The notes under the pieces were generated by a model that was given only the letters and a program-made list of their open reading frames with translations, did no database searches and was not told the DNA's origin. Positions 1-8,537 of a stretch of 64,000 nt of DNA are shown in pieces. Both the position numbers and the translations under genes were made by a program. Source of the DNA: Evtepia gabavorous (GTDB lineage: Bacteria; Bacillota; Clostridia; Oscillospirales; Oscillospiraceae). The stretch covers positions 62,001-126,000 of the forward strand of contig NZ_QQRQ01000003.1 in NCBI RefSeq assembly GCF_003425665.1, given 5' to 3'. Every line of letters starts with the position of its first letter. Position 1 is the stretch's first letter.

Positions 1-129
1 GGTATTTGGGTAGGCTATGCAGGGACTGGAAAGGGGGGCAGAGCGGATTTGTGCTTTGATTTCTCGAGAAAATATTAATATAACTTTAACACTCCAGGGA
101 ATTCGCTAAGGGCACATTCACGAGGGTTC

Positions 130-138
130 TGCTATAAT
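130..138 (+). promoter_or_regulatory. Extended -10 promoter of the kdp operon
   Basis: TGCTATAAT is a perfect extended -10 element. It lies about 40 bases before the first mini-ORF and no convincing -35 box precedes it. The leader is too short for a riboswitch. Upstream of it (1-129) I see no gene. A weak -35 fits a promoter needing an activator such as KdpE, but no KdpDE genes are in the window. Confidence 0.55.
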
Positions 139-177
139 TGCTCTGCAAAAAAGAGAAAAACAAAGGAGGGAACAAAA

Positions 178-276
178 GTGCTTGACCTAATTATGGTGGC
201 CACATTGGCTGTTTGCTGTGGGCTTGTCTATTTGTTGGTCCACTGGTGTCACAAACAGGTGGACAGCAACGAATGA
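178..276 (+). CDS. Small hydrophobic peptide upstream of kdpF
   Basis: A 32-residue reading frame starts at GTG 178 behind a strong AAGGAGGG site at 163-170 and ends 31 bases before kdpF. It has a negative N-terminus (LDLIM), one hydrophobic stretch of about 18 residues and a tail with Cys, His, Lys and Asp. That is the form of a single-span membrane peptide. It occupies the first position of the kdp operon. I do not recognise it as a named family; it may be a regulatory or assembly subunit like KdpF, or a leader peptide. The ribosome site and position support translation; function is unknown. Confidence 0.5.
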   Translation: MLDLIMVATLAVCCGLVYLLVHWCHKQVDSNE

Positions 277-307
277 CCCAGGCCAATGTATGAAAGGAGG
301 AAGTATT

Positions 308-385
308 GTGATCATACTTGGCGTAATCGTATTGCTTCTGGGCGCTTACCTTGTTTATGCGCTGGTTCACCCGGAAAAATTCTAA
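308..385 (+). CDS. kdpF: KdpF, small subunit of the potassium-transporting ATPase
   Basis: A 25-residue membrane peptide beginning with GTG 308, seven bases after AAGGAGG (294-300). The sequence is one hydrophobic helix followed by YALVHPEKF, which matches the usual KdpF pattern of a single span ending in a short YALxxPExF-type tail. KdpF stabilises the KdpABC complex in the membrane by packing against KdpA. It sits 21 bases before kdpA, the standard order kdpF-A-B-C. The length is normal for the family. Confidence 0.85.
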   Translation: MIILGVIVLLLGAYLVYALVHPEKF

Positions 386-406
386 GGCACGCAGGAGGTA
401 GCCATT

Positions 407-2158
407 ATGCTGCAGTTAATCCTGACGATTATCATTTACTTGATCATCGTCATTCCCGTGGGCGTTTATTTGTATCACGTCGCCGCAGGGAAACGCACCC
501 TGGCAGATCCGGTTTTTAACCGCATTGACGGGGCAATTTACAAAATCAGCGGGATCAATCCCAACCAGGGCATGAATTGGAAAAAATATGCCCTTTGCCT
601 GTTAGGAACCAATGCCATTATGATTCTGATTGGATACATCATCCTGCGGATTCAGAGTATTGGCCTGTTCAACCCCAACGGGATTGGCGCCATGGAGGAA
701 ACCCTTTCCTTCAACACCATCATCAGCTTTATGACAAACACCAACCTCCAGCACTATTCCGGTGAGTCTGGACTGTCCTATCTCTCCCAGATGCTGGTCA
801 TCACCTTTATGATGTTTGTCTCTGCCTCCACTGGGTATGCCGCTTGCATTGCCTTTATTCGTGGCCTGGCAGGAAAGACCAAGGACAACGTGGGTAACTT
901 CTTCGTGGACTTGGTTCGTGTTACAACCCGTGTGCTGTTGCCCTTCTCCATTGTGGGTGGCCTGCTGTTGGTATGGCAGGGAGTGCCTCAGAACCTCACG
1001 GGGAACCTGGTTGTGGACACCATTGAAGGAACCAAGCAAGCCATTGCGATGGGCCCTGTGGCAGCGTTGGAGATTATTAAGCACTTGGGAACCAACGGCG
1101 GTGGCTTCATTGGAGCAAACTCCACCACACCAATTGAGAACCCCACGATTATCTCTGACCTCATTGAACTGTATTCTATGATGCTTCTGCCCGGCGCATG
1201 CGTCATTACCTTCGGTAAGATGGTGCGGGATCGTAAGAAGGCCATGGCAGAGAGCAGTGAAGTAAAGGTTGATCTGAGAAAGAGCCTGACCGCCCGAATC
1301 TATGGACGGGAAGGACGCAGTATCTTCCTGGCAATGGGAATTATCTTCCTGATCGGTCTCTCTCTCTGCTTCTGGTCGGAGAGCCAGGGGAACCCGGCAC
1401 TGGCTGATGCGGGCTTGTCCCAGTCCATGGGTAGCATGGAGGGCAAAGAGGTCCGGTTTGGCATTGCCCAGTCGGCGATGTTTACCACGACCACCACATC
1501 CTTTACCACAGGTACCGTCAATAACATGCACGATACCTTAACGCCTTTGGGCGGCATGGTGCCGCTGCTCCACATGATGCTGAACGTGGTCTTTGGCGGC
1601 AAAGGCGTTGGCCTTATGAATATGATTATGTACGCCATCCTGGCAGTCTTTATCTGTGGCCTGATGATTGGGCGTACCCCGGAATACCTGGGCAAAAAGA
1701 TTGAAGGACGGGAGATGAAGCTCACCGCACTGTGCATCATCATTCACCCCTTCCTGATTCTGGCGTTCTCCGCGCTGGCGGTCGGTACCGCAGCAGGGCA
1801 GGAGGGAATTACCAACCCTGGTTTCCATGGCCTGAGCCAGGTGTTGTATGAATACGCTTCCTCTGCTGCGAACAACGGTTCCGGTTTTGAGGGCTTGGCC
1901 GATAACACCTATTTCTGGAACATTACCGCCGGCTTGGCGATGTTCTTCGGCCGCTATCTGTCCATTGTGATTCAGCTGGCGATTGCGGGGTCGCTGATGA
2001 AGAAACGCTTTGTCAATGAGTCTGCTGGCACACTCCACACCGATACCTTCTCCTTTGCGGTGATTCTGGTGTTTGTGGTGTATATCTTTGCCGCACTGAC
2101 TTTCTTCCCTGCGTTGGCCCTTGGCCCGATCGCAGAGCACCTCACCCTTTGGGCGTAA
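407..2158 (+). CDS. kdpA: Potassium-transporting ATPase subunit KdpA
   Basis: A 583-residue polytopic membrane protein, the K+-selective channel-like subunit of the Kdp P-type ATPase used for high-affinity potassium uptake. Hydrophobic spans run through the whole protein, and the SKT-type selectivity loops are visible: GTNGGGFIGANS near residue 225, a Thr-rich TTTTTSFTTGTVNN loop near 365 and AANNGSGFEG near 490. The length is close to the family norm. ATG 407 follows GGAGG at 393-397. The gene is followed after 9 bases by kdpB, so the subunits are co-translated from one message. Confidence 0.97.
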   Translation: MLQLILTIIIYLIIVIPVGVYLYHVAAGKRTLADPVFNRIDGAIYKISGINPNQGMNWKKYALCLLGTNAIMILIGYIILRIQSIGLFNPNGIGAMEETLSFNTIISFMTNTNLQHYSGESGLSYLSQMLVITFMMFVSASTGYAACIAFIRGLAGKTKDNVGNFFVDLVRVTTRVLLPFSIVGGLLLVWQGVPQNLTGNLVVDTIEGTKQAIAMGPVAALEIIKHLGTNGGGFIGANSTTPIENPTIISDLIELYSMMLLPGACVITFGKMVRDRKKAMAESSEVKVDLRKSLTARIYGREGRSIFLAMGIIFLIGLSLCFWSESQGNPALADAGLSQSMGSMEGKEVRFGIAQSAMFTTTTTSFTTGTVNNMHDTLTPLGGMVPLLHMMLNVVFGGKGVGLMNMIMYAILAVFICGLMIGRTPEYLGKKIEGREMKLTALCIIIHPFLILAFSALAVGTAAGQEGITNPGFHGLSQVLYEYASSAANNGSGFEGLADNTYFWNITAGLAMFFGRYLSIVIQLAIAGSLMKKRFVNESAGTLHTDTFSFAVILVFVVYIFAALTFFPALALGPIAEHLTLWA

Positions 2159-2167
2159 GGAGGAACT

Positions 2168-4231
2168 GTGAATATGAGTAAAAATCGCAACCAAAAACTG
2201 GTGACGCCCGAGATTTTTCATCAGGCGGTGATTGGGTCCTTCACAAAGCTCAACCCCAGATACATGATGAAAAACCCTGTTATGTTTGTGGTGGAAGTGG
2301 GCTGTATCATCACGCTGCTTCTCTCCATTTTCCCTGGGTTGTTTGGGGATGTGAGTGCCGGCACCAATCTTCGCCTGTATAATGTGATCGTCTGCATCAT
2401 TTTGTTCATTACTGCCTTGTTTGCGAACTTCGCGGAATCTGTGGCAGAAGGACGAGGAAAAGCACAGGCGGCCAGTTTGAAGAAAACCCAAAAGGACACC
2501 AAGGCACGTCTTTTGCTGGAAAATGGCACGGAGAAGGAAGTCCTCTCCAGCCAGCTGAAGAAAGGTGATGTGGTTATGGTCTCGGCCGGGGAGATTATTC
2601 CCGGCGACGGTGAGGTTATCGAGGGCATTGCCTCCGTGGATGAGTCTGCGATCACAGGTGAGTCTGCTCCCGTGGTCCGGGAGTCCGGCGGTGACTTCTG
2701 CTCGGTTACCGGCGGCACGACCATCGTGTCTGACTGGCTGAAAATCCGGATTACTTCTGAGCCCGGCAACAGCTTCTTGGATCGTATGATCGCGCTGGTC
2801 GAAGGCGCTTCCAGAAAAAAGACCCCCAACGAAATTGCACTGAACACGTTGCTGGTCTCTCTGACCATCATTTTCCTGATCGTCATTGTGACGCTGTATC
2901 CCATTGGCCTGTACTCCGGTGTACAGCTGCAGACCTCTACCTTGATTGCGTTGTGTGTCTGTTTGATTCCGACGACCATCGGTGGTCTGCTTTCCGCCAT
3001 CGGAATTGCGGGTATGGACCGTGTTACCCGGTTTAATGTCATTGCCATGTCTGGTAAGGCAGTAGAAGCCTGCGGTGACGTGGATACCATGATCCTGGAC
3101 AAGACAGGCACCATCACTTACGGCAACCGTTTGGCAGCTGACTTCTTCCCTGTGGGCGGCGCTAAGCGGGAGGATCTGATCCGCTGTGCTGCACTCTGCT
3201 CTCTGAAAGATGAGACACCGGAGGGCAAGTCCACCTTGGAGTTGGCGCGTCAGCTGGGGGATAAGAGCAAGGAGCTGTCTGGTTCCGAGTTCATTTCTTT
3301 CTCTGCACAGACGCGGATGAGCGGTGTGGATCTGCCTGACGGCACCAAAGTACGCAAGGGTGCGTCTGATGCCATTGAGGAGTTTGTATCAAAACTGGGT
3401 GGCAAGGTACCCTCTGACCTGCGGGAAAAGGTTTCCGAAATTGCCGGCCTGGGCGGCACCCCGCTGACGGTTTGTGAGAACAACAAGATTCTGGGTGTCA
3501 TCTACCTGAAAGATACGGTAAAGCCCGGCATGGTAGAGAGATTTGAGCGGCTCCGCAAGATTGGGATCAAGACCATTATGTGTACCGGTGACAATGCGCT
3601 GACAGCTGCCACCATTGCCAAAGAAGCCGGCGTGGATGGATTTGTGGCAGAGTGCAAGCCGGAGGACAAGATCAAGCTGATTAAGAAGGAACAGTCCGAG
3701 GGTAAGATCGTGGCCATGACTGGTGACGGTACCAACGACGCCCCTGCGCTGGCGCAGGCCAACGTGGGCCTGGCGATGAACAGCGGCACCACCGCTGCCA
3801 AGGAAGCGGCCAACATGGTGGATCTGGATTCCGACCCCACCAAGATTCTGGAAGTGGTGGAGATCGGCAAGCAGCTGCTGATTACCCGCGGGTCCTTGAC
3901 CACGTTCTCCATCGCCAACGATATTGCCAAGTACTTTGCCATTATCCCGGCTATGTTCATGACGGCCATCCCTGAACTGGGTGTGCTGAATATCATGAAT
4001 TTGGCAACGCCTTACAGTGCCATCCTTTCTGCGTTGATTTTCAATGCCATCATCATTCCCTGCCTCATTCCTCTGGCCATGAAGGGTGTAAAATACCGCC
4101 CCATGTCCTCCGGAAAAATTCTGGCCCGCAACATGCTGATCTTTGGGGTGGGAGGCATCATCACCCCGTTTGTCGGGATTAAGATCATTGACCTGATCAT
4201 CCATCCGTTGCTCGCCCTCATTGGATTCTAA
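2168..4231 (+). CDS. kdpB: Potassium-transporting ATPase catalytic subunit KdpB
   Basis: A 687-residue P-type ATPase that hydrolyses ATP to drive K+ through KdpA. Visible signatures are the actuator-domain TGES at residues 163-166, the phosphorylation motif DKTGT with Asp311, an [12 protein letters not shown] hinge motif near residue 517, and membrane spans at about 40-60, 70-90, 225-245, 255-280 and in the C-terminal 110 residues. I used GTG 2168, which follows AAGGAGG after six bases; ATG 2174 is an in-frame alternative. It overlaps neither neighbour, and kdpC starts 16 bases later. All catalytic motifs are intact. Confidence 0.97.
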   Translation: MNMSKNRNQKLVTPEIFHQAVIGSFTKLNPRYMMKNPVMFVVEVGCIITLLLSIFPGLFGDVSAGTNLRLYNVIVCIILFITALFANFAESVAEGRGKAQAASLKKTQKDTKARLLLENGTEKEVLSSQLKKGDVVMVSAGEIIPGDGEVIEGIASVDESAITGESAPVVRESGGDFCSVTGGTTIVSDWLKIRITSEPGNSFLDRMIALVEGASRKKTPNEIALNTLLVSLTIIFLIVIVTLYPIGLYSGVQLQTSTLIALCVCLIPTTIGGLLSAIGIAGMDRVTRFNVIAMSGKAVEACGDVDTMILDKTGTITYGNRLAADFFPVGGAKREDLIRCAALCSLKDETPEGKSTLELARQLGDKSKELSGSEFISFSAQTRMSGVDLPDGTKVRKGASDAIEEFVSKLGGKVPSDLREKVSEIAGLGGTPLTVCENNKILGVIYLKDTVKPGMVERFERLRKIGIKTIMCTGDNALTAATIAKEAGVDGFVAECKPEDKIKLIKKEQSEGKIVAMTGDGTNDAPALAQANVGLAMNSGTTAAKEAANMVDLDSDPTKILEVVEIGKQLLITRGSLTTFSIANDIAKYFAIIPAMFMTAIPELGVLNIMNLATPYSAILSALIFNAIIIPCLIPLAMKGVKYRPMSSGKILARNMLIFGVGGIITPFVGIKIIDLIIHPLLALIGF

Positions 4232-4247
4232 GGAGGTCCAGGTAATT

Positions 4248-4907
4248 ATGAAGAATTTTTTGCACAATGGTCGCCAGGCACTATTGGTGACAATCGTATT
4301 GTTGCTGATCTGCGGTCTGTTGTTCCCTCTGCTGCTCACGGGGCTGTCGAAAGTTTTTTTCCCCAGTCAGGCCGCCGGCAGTCTGGTGACAGTAGACGGA
4401 CAAGTGGTTGGCGCAAAGAACGTCGGCCAGGAGTTTACAGAGGACTATTATCTGTGGGGCCGTCCCTCTGCCTATCATTATAATACCTATGTGGAGCAGG
4501 AGGATGGAACCCAGACCTACAACGATGGTTCTGAATTTGCAGGTCTGTCTTCCGGTTCCAACAACTACGCACCTTCCAACCCCGCTCTGACAGAGCGTGT
4601 GGAGGCTGATTTGGAGACCTTCCTGGAGAAGAACCCGGAGGTGAAAGAGGAAGACATTCCCACCGATTTGCTCACGGCTTCCGGCTCCGGCTTGGACCCT
4701 CATATCTCTCCGGATTCTGCGGAAATCCAGATTCCCCGGATTGTGGAGGCCTCTGGTCTGAGTGAGGAAGAGGTCAGAGAAATCATCGACCGGAATACAG
4801 AAGGAAAGACACTGGGCGTCTTTGGAGAGGACAAGGTAAATGTTCTCTTGGTAAACATTGAAATTGCCCAGGCTATGGGATTGATTCCTGCTTCTTCTGA
4901 GGAATAA
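4248..4907 (+). CDS. kdpC: Potassium-transporting ATPase subunit KdpC
   Basis: A 219-residue subunit with one N-terminal membrane span (about residues 10-32) and a large external domain. KdpC acts as a catalytic chaperone that raises nucleotide affinity of KdpB. Family landmarks include QEFTEDYYLWGRPSA, SGSNNYAPSNP, TASGSGLDPHISP and the terminal VNVLLVNIEI. I chose ATG 4248 because AAGGAGG at 4230-4236 is well placed for it; a frame-extended start at 4221 would overlap kdpB and lacks a ribosome site. It is the last gene of the operon and is followed by a strong terminator. Confidence 0.95.
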   Translation: MKNFLHNGRQALLVTIVLLLICGLLFPLLLTGLSKVFFPSQAAGSLVTVDGQVVGAKNVGQEFTEDYYLWGRPSAYHYNTYVEQEDGTQTYNDGSEFAGLSSGSNNYAPSNPALTERVEADLETFLEKNPEVKEEDIPTDLLTASGSGLDPHISPDSAEIQIPRIVEASGLSEEEVREIIDRNTEGKTLGVFGEDKVNVLLVNIEIAQAMGLIPASSEE

Positions 4908-4934
4908 TCTTGGAGTTTTTCTTTCAGATCATCA

Positions 4935-4966
4935 AAGAGAGCCGCAGAATCTGCGGCTCTCTTTTT
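4935..4966 (+). terminator. Rho-independent terminator of the kdp operon
   Basis: A 13-bp perfect stem, AAGAGAGCCGCAG paired with CTGCGGCTCTCTT around a three-base loop, runs into a T tract just after the kdpC stop codon. Confidence 0.92.
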
Positions 4967-5002
4967 CAATTTGGGATATAGGGTGGAAATGGGGGCGATG
5001 AG

Positions 5003-5092
5003 ATGCTAAAATTAATTGTATTACTTACAATCGGTGTAGGATTGTTCTTAAGATTTTTGCAGAAGTGGAATAGAAGAAAAAGGAGGCAATGA
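5003..5092 (+). CDS. Micro-protein with one membrane span
   Basis: A 29-residue frame starting at ATG 5003. It has a hydrophobic segment of about 18 residues and a basic tail (NRRKRRQ), the form of a small N-out, C-in membrane peptide. Its last codons contain the AAGGAGG site of the next gene, and its TGA at 5090-5092 directly abuts that gene's ATG at 5093, which suggests translational coupling. A possible ribosome site, GGGGGCGA, lies about 10 bases upstream. No family was recognised, so it may instead be only a leader frame for the next gene. Confidence 0.4.
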   Translation: MLKLIVLLTIGVGLFLRFLQKWNRRKRRQ

Positions 5093-5440
5093 ATGAAAAA
5101 GTGGTATGCGGAAGAGTATGCGTTTGAGATAGAGGTTATCAGTTTTCTCCGGGGATCGCGTACAGAGCGATACTGCCGCAATGGGGAGGAAATTGGAGAC
5201 CGGTATACTTGTACCTATGGTTGCCCGGTGAATGGGGAAGGGCAGGGAATTTGCTCTAAAGTAATGATGATGCTGTTTCCCATCATGGAGGCGGTGAGAA
5301 GCGGTGGAGATTTAGAGAATATTGGAGGCGTGAGAAAGGATTGCAAAGAGGTGGTTTGCCCTGATGGATGTGTCGTGTTTCGATTAACGGCGAAAAAACT
5401 CGGGAATGAAAATTTTTATAAGGGGAAATTTTTTGACTGA
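5093..5440 (+). CDS. TIGR04076 family protein
   Basis: A 115-residue soluble protein. The order of features (EIGDRYTCTYG near the middle, GICSKVMMMLFPIMEAVRSGG, then CKEVVCPDGCVVFRL near the end) matches the small Cys-containing TIGR04076 family common in anaerobes, whose function is unknown. Conserved cysteines sit before the central helix and in the CPDG segment, so metal binding is possible but untested. ATG 5093 follows AAGGAGG at 5080-5086. It is the last backbone gene before the tandem insertions and would originally have been convergent with guaA. Confidence 0.75.
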   Translation: MKKWYAEEYAFEIEVISFLRGSRTERYCRNGEEIGDRYTCTYGCPVNGEGQGICSKVMMMLFPIMEAVRSGGDLENIGGVRKDCKEVVCPDGCVVFRLTAKKLGNENFYKGKFFD

Positions 5441-5465
5441 GTAATTGACCAGGTCCAGAGATTCA

Positions 5466-5526
5466 AAAAACCGCTTCCTATGGGAGAAAACTGAGAATGT
5501 TTTCTGCTGCATAGGAAGCGGTTTTT
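5466..5526 (+). terminator. Long hairpin terminator, probably bidirectional
   Basis: A 17-bp stem pairs 5466-5482 with 5510-5526. It begins with an A tract and ends with a T tract, so it can terminate transcription from both sides. The loop contains a second small stem. It would have served the convergent TIGR04076 and guaA genes before the islands entered. Confidence 0.88.
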
Positions 5527-5574
5527 GCTGCTGGATTTTTCTATTTTCAACGAGACAATTTGAAAAGTTATTTT

Positions 5575-5585
5575 TATTCCCACTC
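5575..5585. other. Left attachment core (attL) of the tandem array
   Basis: TATTCCCACTC, identical to the 3' end of guaA at 44964-44974 read on the plus strand. Its reverse complement is the 11-base GAGTGGGAATA repeat known at guaA for Tn5801-type elements. It marks the left border between backbone and element 1. Confidence 0.85.
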
Positions 5586-5687
5586 GCCGAGTTAAATCCA
5601 TTTCTAAACTTTTTTGTATAGAGGATTTGATTCGTCGTGGTTTTATTTGATACAGATTATCCTTATCCTAAGGTCTATTCGGACTTT

Positions 5688-5706
5688 TGCTATCAAAAAT
5701 CTATCC
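5688..5706 (+). repeat. Left arm-type integrase repeats of element 1
   Basis: TGCTATCA at 5688 is followed 11 bases later by a degraded copy keeping CTATC. Two good copies of the same octamer, also 11 bases apart, lie near the right end of the element (20517-20535). Confidence 0.6.
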
Positions 5707-5769
5707 AAGCCATCCTATCACGGGTTTTGCTTGAGATGCATGATTGGGTGGCTTAGGAGTATTATAGCA

Positions 5770-8511
5770 CTAACAAAGCACTTTGACAATCTTTCCATAC
5801 ACTTTTAGGGTGTCTCCATCATGAATTTCAATAGGGTGGTATTCAGCATTATCCGAGCAAAGAAAGACCTTTCCATCTTTATGTAGCAGTTTCTTACAGT
5901 AAACTTCCCCGTTAAGAAAAAATGCACCACTTATACCATCAGCTATTTCACTTTGCTTTTTGACAAAGACGGTACTTCCGTTGGGAATATCCGGTTCCAT
6001 ACTGTCACCAGATACACGAAGCGCAAAGTCTCCATCCTCAACATCCGTTTCATATTCTACATAGGGTATGTCACTATCCAGCATATTCTCACCTAAACCA
6101 GCGGACAAAGGAATATCATATAGATGGATAATCCGCTTTTTCGGATTAGCTATAATATCAAATTCTTCGTTTGTGCGAATGTCTGCCATCCATTTCTGAA
6201 TCTCATGGATTGCATCCGGAATATGCGATTCGATGTGATCCGGACTTAAGCAGTACATAAAACATAAAACCTCTTTGCAAGTGCGCTGTTTTTCTTCTTC
6301 TGAAATAAAACGGTAAAAACTAAGATCGCCTTGCATCGCATAAACACGGGTTTCAAAATGACTTTCTCCATGGAGCACGAGCCGATACATAAGGTTTTCA
6401 AAATACCTAGAATGATTGCCCAAACTTTTTATAACCTTCGGGTCAAAAGAGACTTCTGCAATTCCTGTCCCATAAATAAAAGTAGAGAATGCTTCCAATG
6501 CTCGTCGCATAGAATTACCAATTGCCAAATCTAACCCCTCGATATTGCCCATTGCATAGTTAAAAATCATGTGTAGCAAATCACGATATTCATTAATGGA
6601 CTTTATCGGATCTGACAAAGTTCTCCCTTGCAACTCAAATGATTTACCTTTAACTGACACACCTAGCTTTTGCTTTTTGAAAGACTTCTCCATTTCGTCA
6701 GCTATTTTTTGCAAATCAGAAAATGTAGATAAATCGTGTGTCAAAAATAGGATTTTACTTTTGGCATTACCTTTAATAATTCTATGTGTCTGGTACCTCA
6801 GGAAGGAGCTTATACCGACTTTGTTCTCAAAATCAAAGCTAGAAATAGGATCATCAATAACCACTAATTCTTCATCCTGATATAGTCTTCCAACATCCTG
6901 ATTTGACAATATCTGAGTAAAGAAATAGCATAAAGCAATAATGTTTCTCTCGCCTAGAGAAACGCTTTTGGGTTTAACATCATTGCCGTTTGATTTCAAG
7001 TAGTACTTGTCATTTTTCAACTCAATCGAAAGCCGACCATGCGAAAAAAACACATAATCGAGCGCATTGTTTATGTTTTCAATGGCCAGCCCCACATTTG
7101 ACTTTTGCAACTCAAGAGCCTTTAAATGCTCTGAGGTTTCGTTCACCTCTTTCTGCTTGGTTTGCAGTTTGGCCTCTGCGGCTCTCATTTCGCGCTGTTG
7201 CTTCAGGTAATCTCGATACGCTTGTCCTATCTGCAGGTGTGCAATTTTTTTGTTAATCAGAAGCAAATCTCGCAAGATTGCTTTTCGTCGTTGAATGGCA
7301 TCTACAAATTCTTGCCGTTTTGACTCAAGTTTACTTAAAAGCACATTTAGTTGCTGGATACTGTTTTCCAAACCTATGGGGGCAATATTTACCGGATTGT
7401 AAATACTATTTAACTTCAGTTGGATAGCGGCTAAATATTGCTCTATCAATTTTTGACAATTCTCAATCTGTTCCTGGATTTCTTTTACTAACCCAGCATC
7501 CAAATCCGTAAAATGAGAATAGTCTTGACCAAATCCAGGAAAAGATATTGCCCGTAATTCTGCCTTATGCTCATCAACATCCTTGTTCAGTACTTTATTG
7601 ATGCTATTAATTAGGCTACGACGATATTCATCATCAATCTCCCGGAAACAGTAGGGACATACAGTAGTAGCTCCGTCACTAAAATCATTTTTTGCTGCCT
7701 CAACAATAGATTGCCGTCCACTCTGAATCATTGAAAGAATCATCGATTCTCGCTCAGTCAACACAGGCTTTTCGACGAGCTCTGCTAATAGATCACAAAT
7801 TACTCTCTCAAAGCCGTCCGTGAACTCAATTCCACCGATGGGCACCGGATAGCTTGTTGTGACATCGGCCACCTTATCTAGTAGCGCCTTGGTTTCATCA
7901 AACTTTTGTTGTAATTGTTCTTTAGTCTCAGAAACAGAAAGGCCTCCTATTTCTCTGACAACCTCTTCTGTTACCTTCGAGTTAATTTTGTTTCCCTTGA
8001 TTGCAGCATCTGTAGTTGCCCAATCGCCCTGTAATACTTTTTTGATACGAGTAAAATGGTAATCAGGGCTAAGCGGGTTATTCTTATTTCCAAATGATTG
8101 CAATGCTGTTTGAGCTACATCATGTTCTTCTTGAGCTGTCGCCAACAACGCCGTATAGCGATCTATATCTGCCTGTAAATCAACTTGGCCTCCTAAAAGG
8201 ATAATAGTCCCCAACCCATCTGCATCGATCTTTACATTTTCGTCAATATATTTTTCATTGAATACAAATATTTTGCTTTCAGGTACCAAATCAATCTCGT
8301 TATCAGCTCGATCAATCAGTGAAGCAGATAATTCTTCTGTATCCTCACCGGAAGCAATTTGAGAAAAGCCATCTGAAATTGTACTTTTACCGCTGCCATT
8401 TTTACCGTAAACAATAGCAATACGGTCGTTATCATTAGGGAAAAAAGTCAAATTTGTTTTCTTTGAAAAGCAACGACCACAGATTGAAAGACCTTTTACT
8501 TTTTCAATCAT
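5770..8511 (-). CDS. RloC/PrrC-like ABC ATPase fused to a LexA-type S24 protease domain
   Basis: A 913-residue protein. The N-terminal ATPase has Walker A GKNGSGKST (residues 36-44), a signature SLGERN (519-524 region), Walker B LVVIDDP (549-555) and a switch His in LTHD (590-593). Coiled-coil-rich segments flank a zinc-hook-like CPYC at 285-288. Residues 640-790 contain RRALE (669-673) and HGESH (714-718), resembling the anticodon-nuclease region of RloC/PrrC. Residues 794-913 look like a complete S24 domain with a possible Ala804-Gly805 cleavage bond, Ser837 in SGDSMEP and Lys873 in CKKLL. RloC proteins are tRNA-cutting defence enzymes often linked to type I restriction; this one lies 26 bases after hsdR. 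The fusion suggests DNA-damage-triggered self-cleavage, which is inference. It is AT-rich compared with hsdR. Confidence 0.8.
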   Translation of the reverse strand: MIEKVKGLSICGRCFSKKTNLTFFPNDNDRIAIVYGKNGSGKSTISDGFSQIASGEDTEELSASLIDRADNEIDLVPESKIFVFNEKYIDENVKIDADGLGTIILLGGQVDLQADIDRYTALLATAQEEHDVAQTALQSFGNKNNPLSPDYHFTRIKKVLQGDWATTDAAIKGNKINSKVTEEVVREIGGLSVSETKEQLQQKFDETKALLDKVADVTTSYPVPIGGIEFTDGFERVICDLLAELVEKPVLTERESMILSMIQSGRQSIVEAAKNDFSDGATTVCPYCFREIDDEYRRSLINSINKVLNKDVDEHKAELRAISFPGFGQDYSHFTDLDAGLVKEIQEQIENCQKLIEQYLAAIQLKLNSIYNPVNIAPIGLENSIQQLNVLLSKLESKRQEFVDAIQRRKAILRDLLLINKKIAHLQIGQAYRDYLKQQREMRAAEAKLQTKQKEVNETSEHLKALELQKSNVGLAIENINNALDYVFFSHGRLSIELKNDKYYLKSNGNDVKPKSVSLGERNIIALCYFFTQILSNQDVGRLYQDEELVVIDDPISSFDFENKVGISSFLRYQTHRIIKGNAKSKILFLTHDLSTFSDLQKIADEMEKSFKKQKLGVSVKGKSFELQGRTLSDPIKSINEYRDLLHMIFNYAMGNIEGLDLAIGNSMRRALEAFSTFIYGTGIAEVSFDPKVIKSLGNHSRYFENLMYRLVLHGESHFETRVYAMQGDLSFYRFISEEEKQRTCKEVLCFMYCLSPDHIESHIPDAIHEIQKWMADIRTNEEFDIIANPKKRIIHLYDIPLSAGLGENMLDSDIPYVEYETDVEDGDFALRVSGDSMEPDIPNGSTVFVKKQSEIADGISGAFFLNGEVYCKKLLHKDGKVFLCSDNAEYHPIEIHDGDTLKVYGKIVKVLC

Positions 8512-8537
8512 AGTTTCATCACCTCATTGTTTTCTCT

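Noticed and set aside
139-177. Possible ydaO-type or K+-related riboswitch before kdp
   Set aside because: Only about 35-40 bases separate the -10 box from the first start codon, too little for a riboswitch.
4221-4247. Earlier kdpC start at 4221
   Set aside because: It would overlap kdpB and lacks a ribosome site; AAGGAGG fits ATG 4248.
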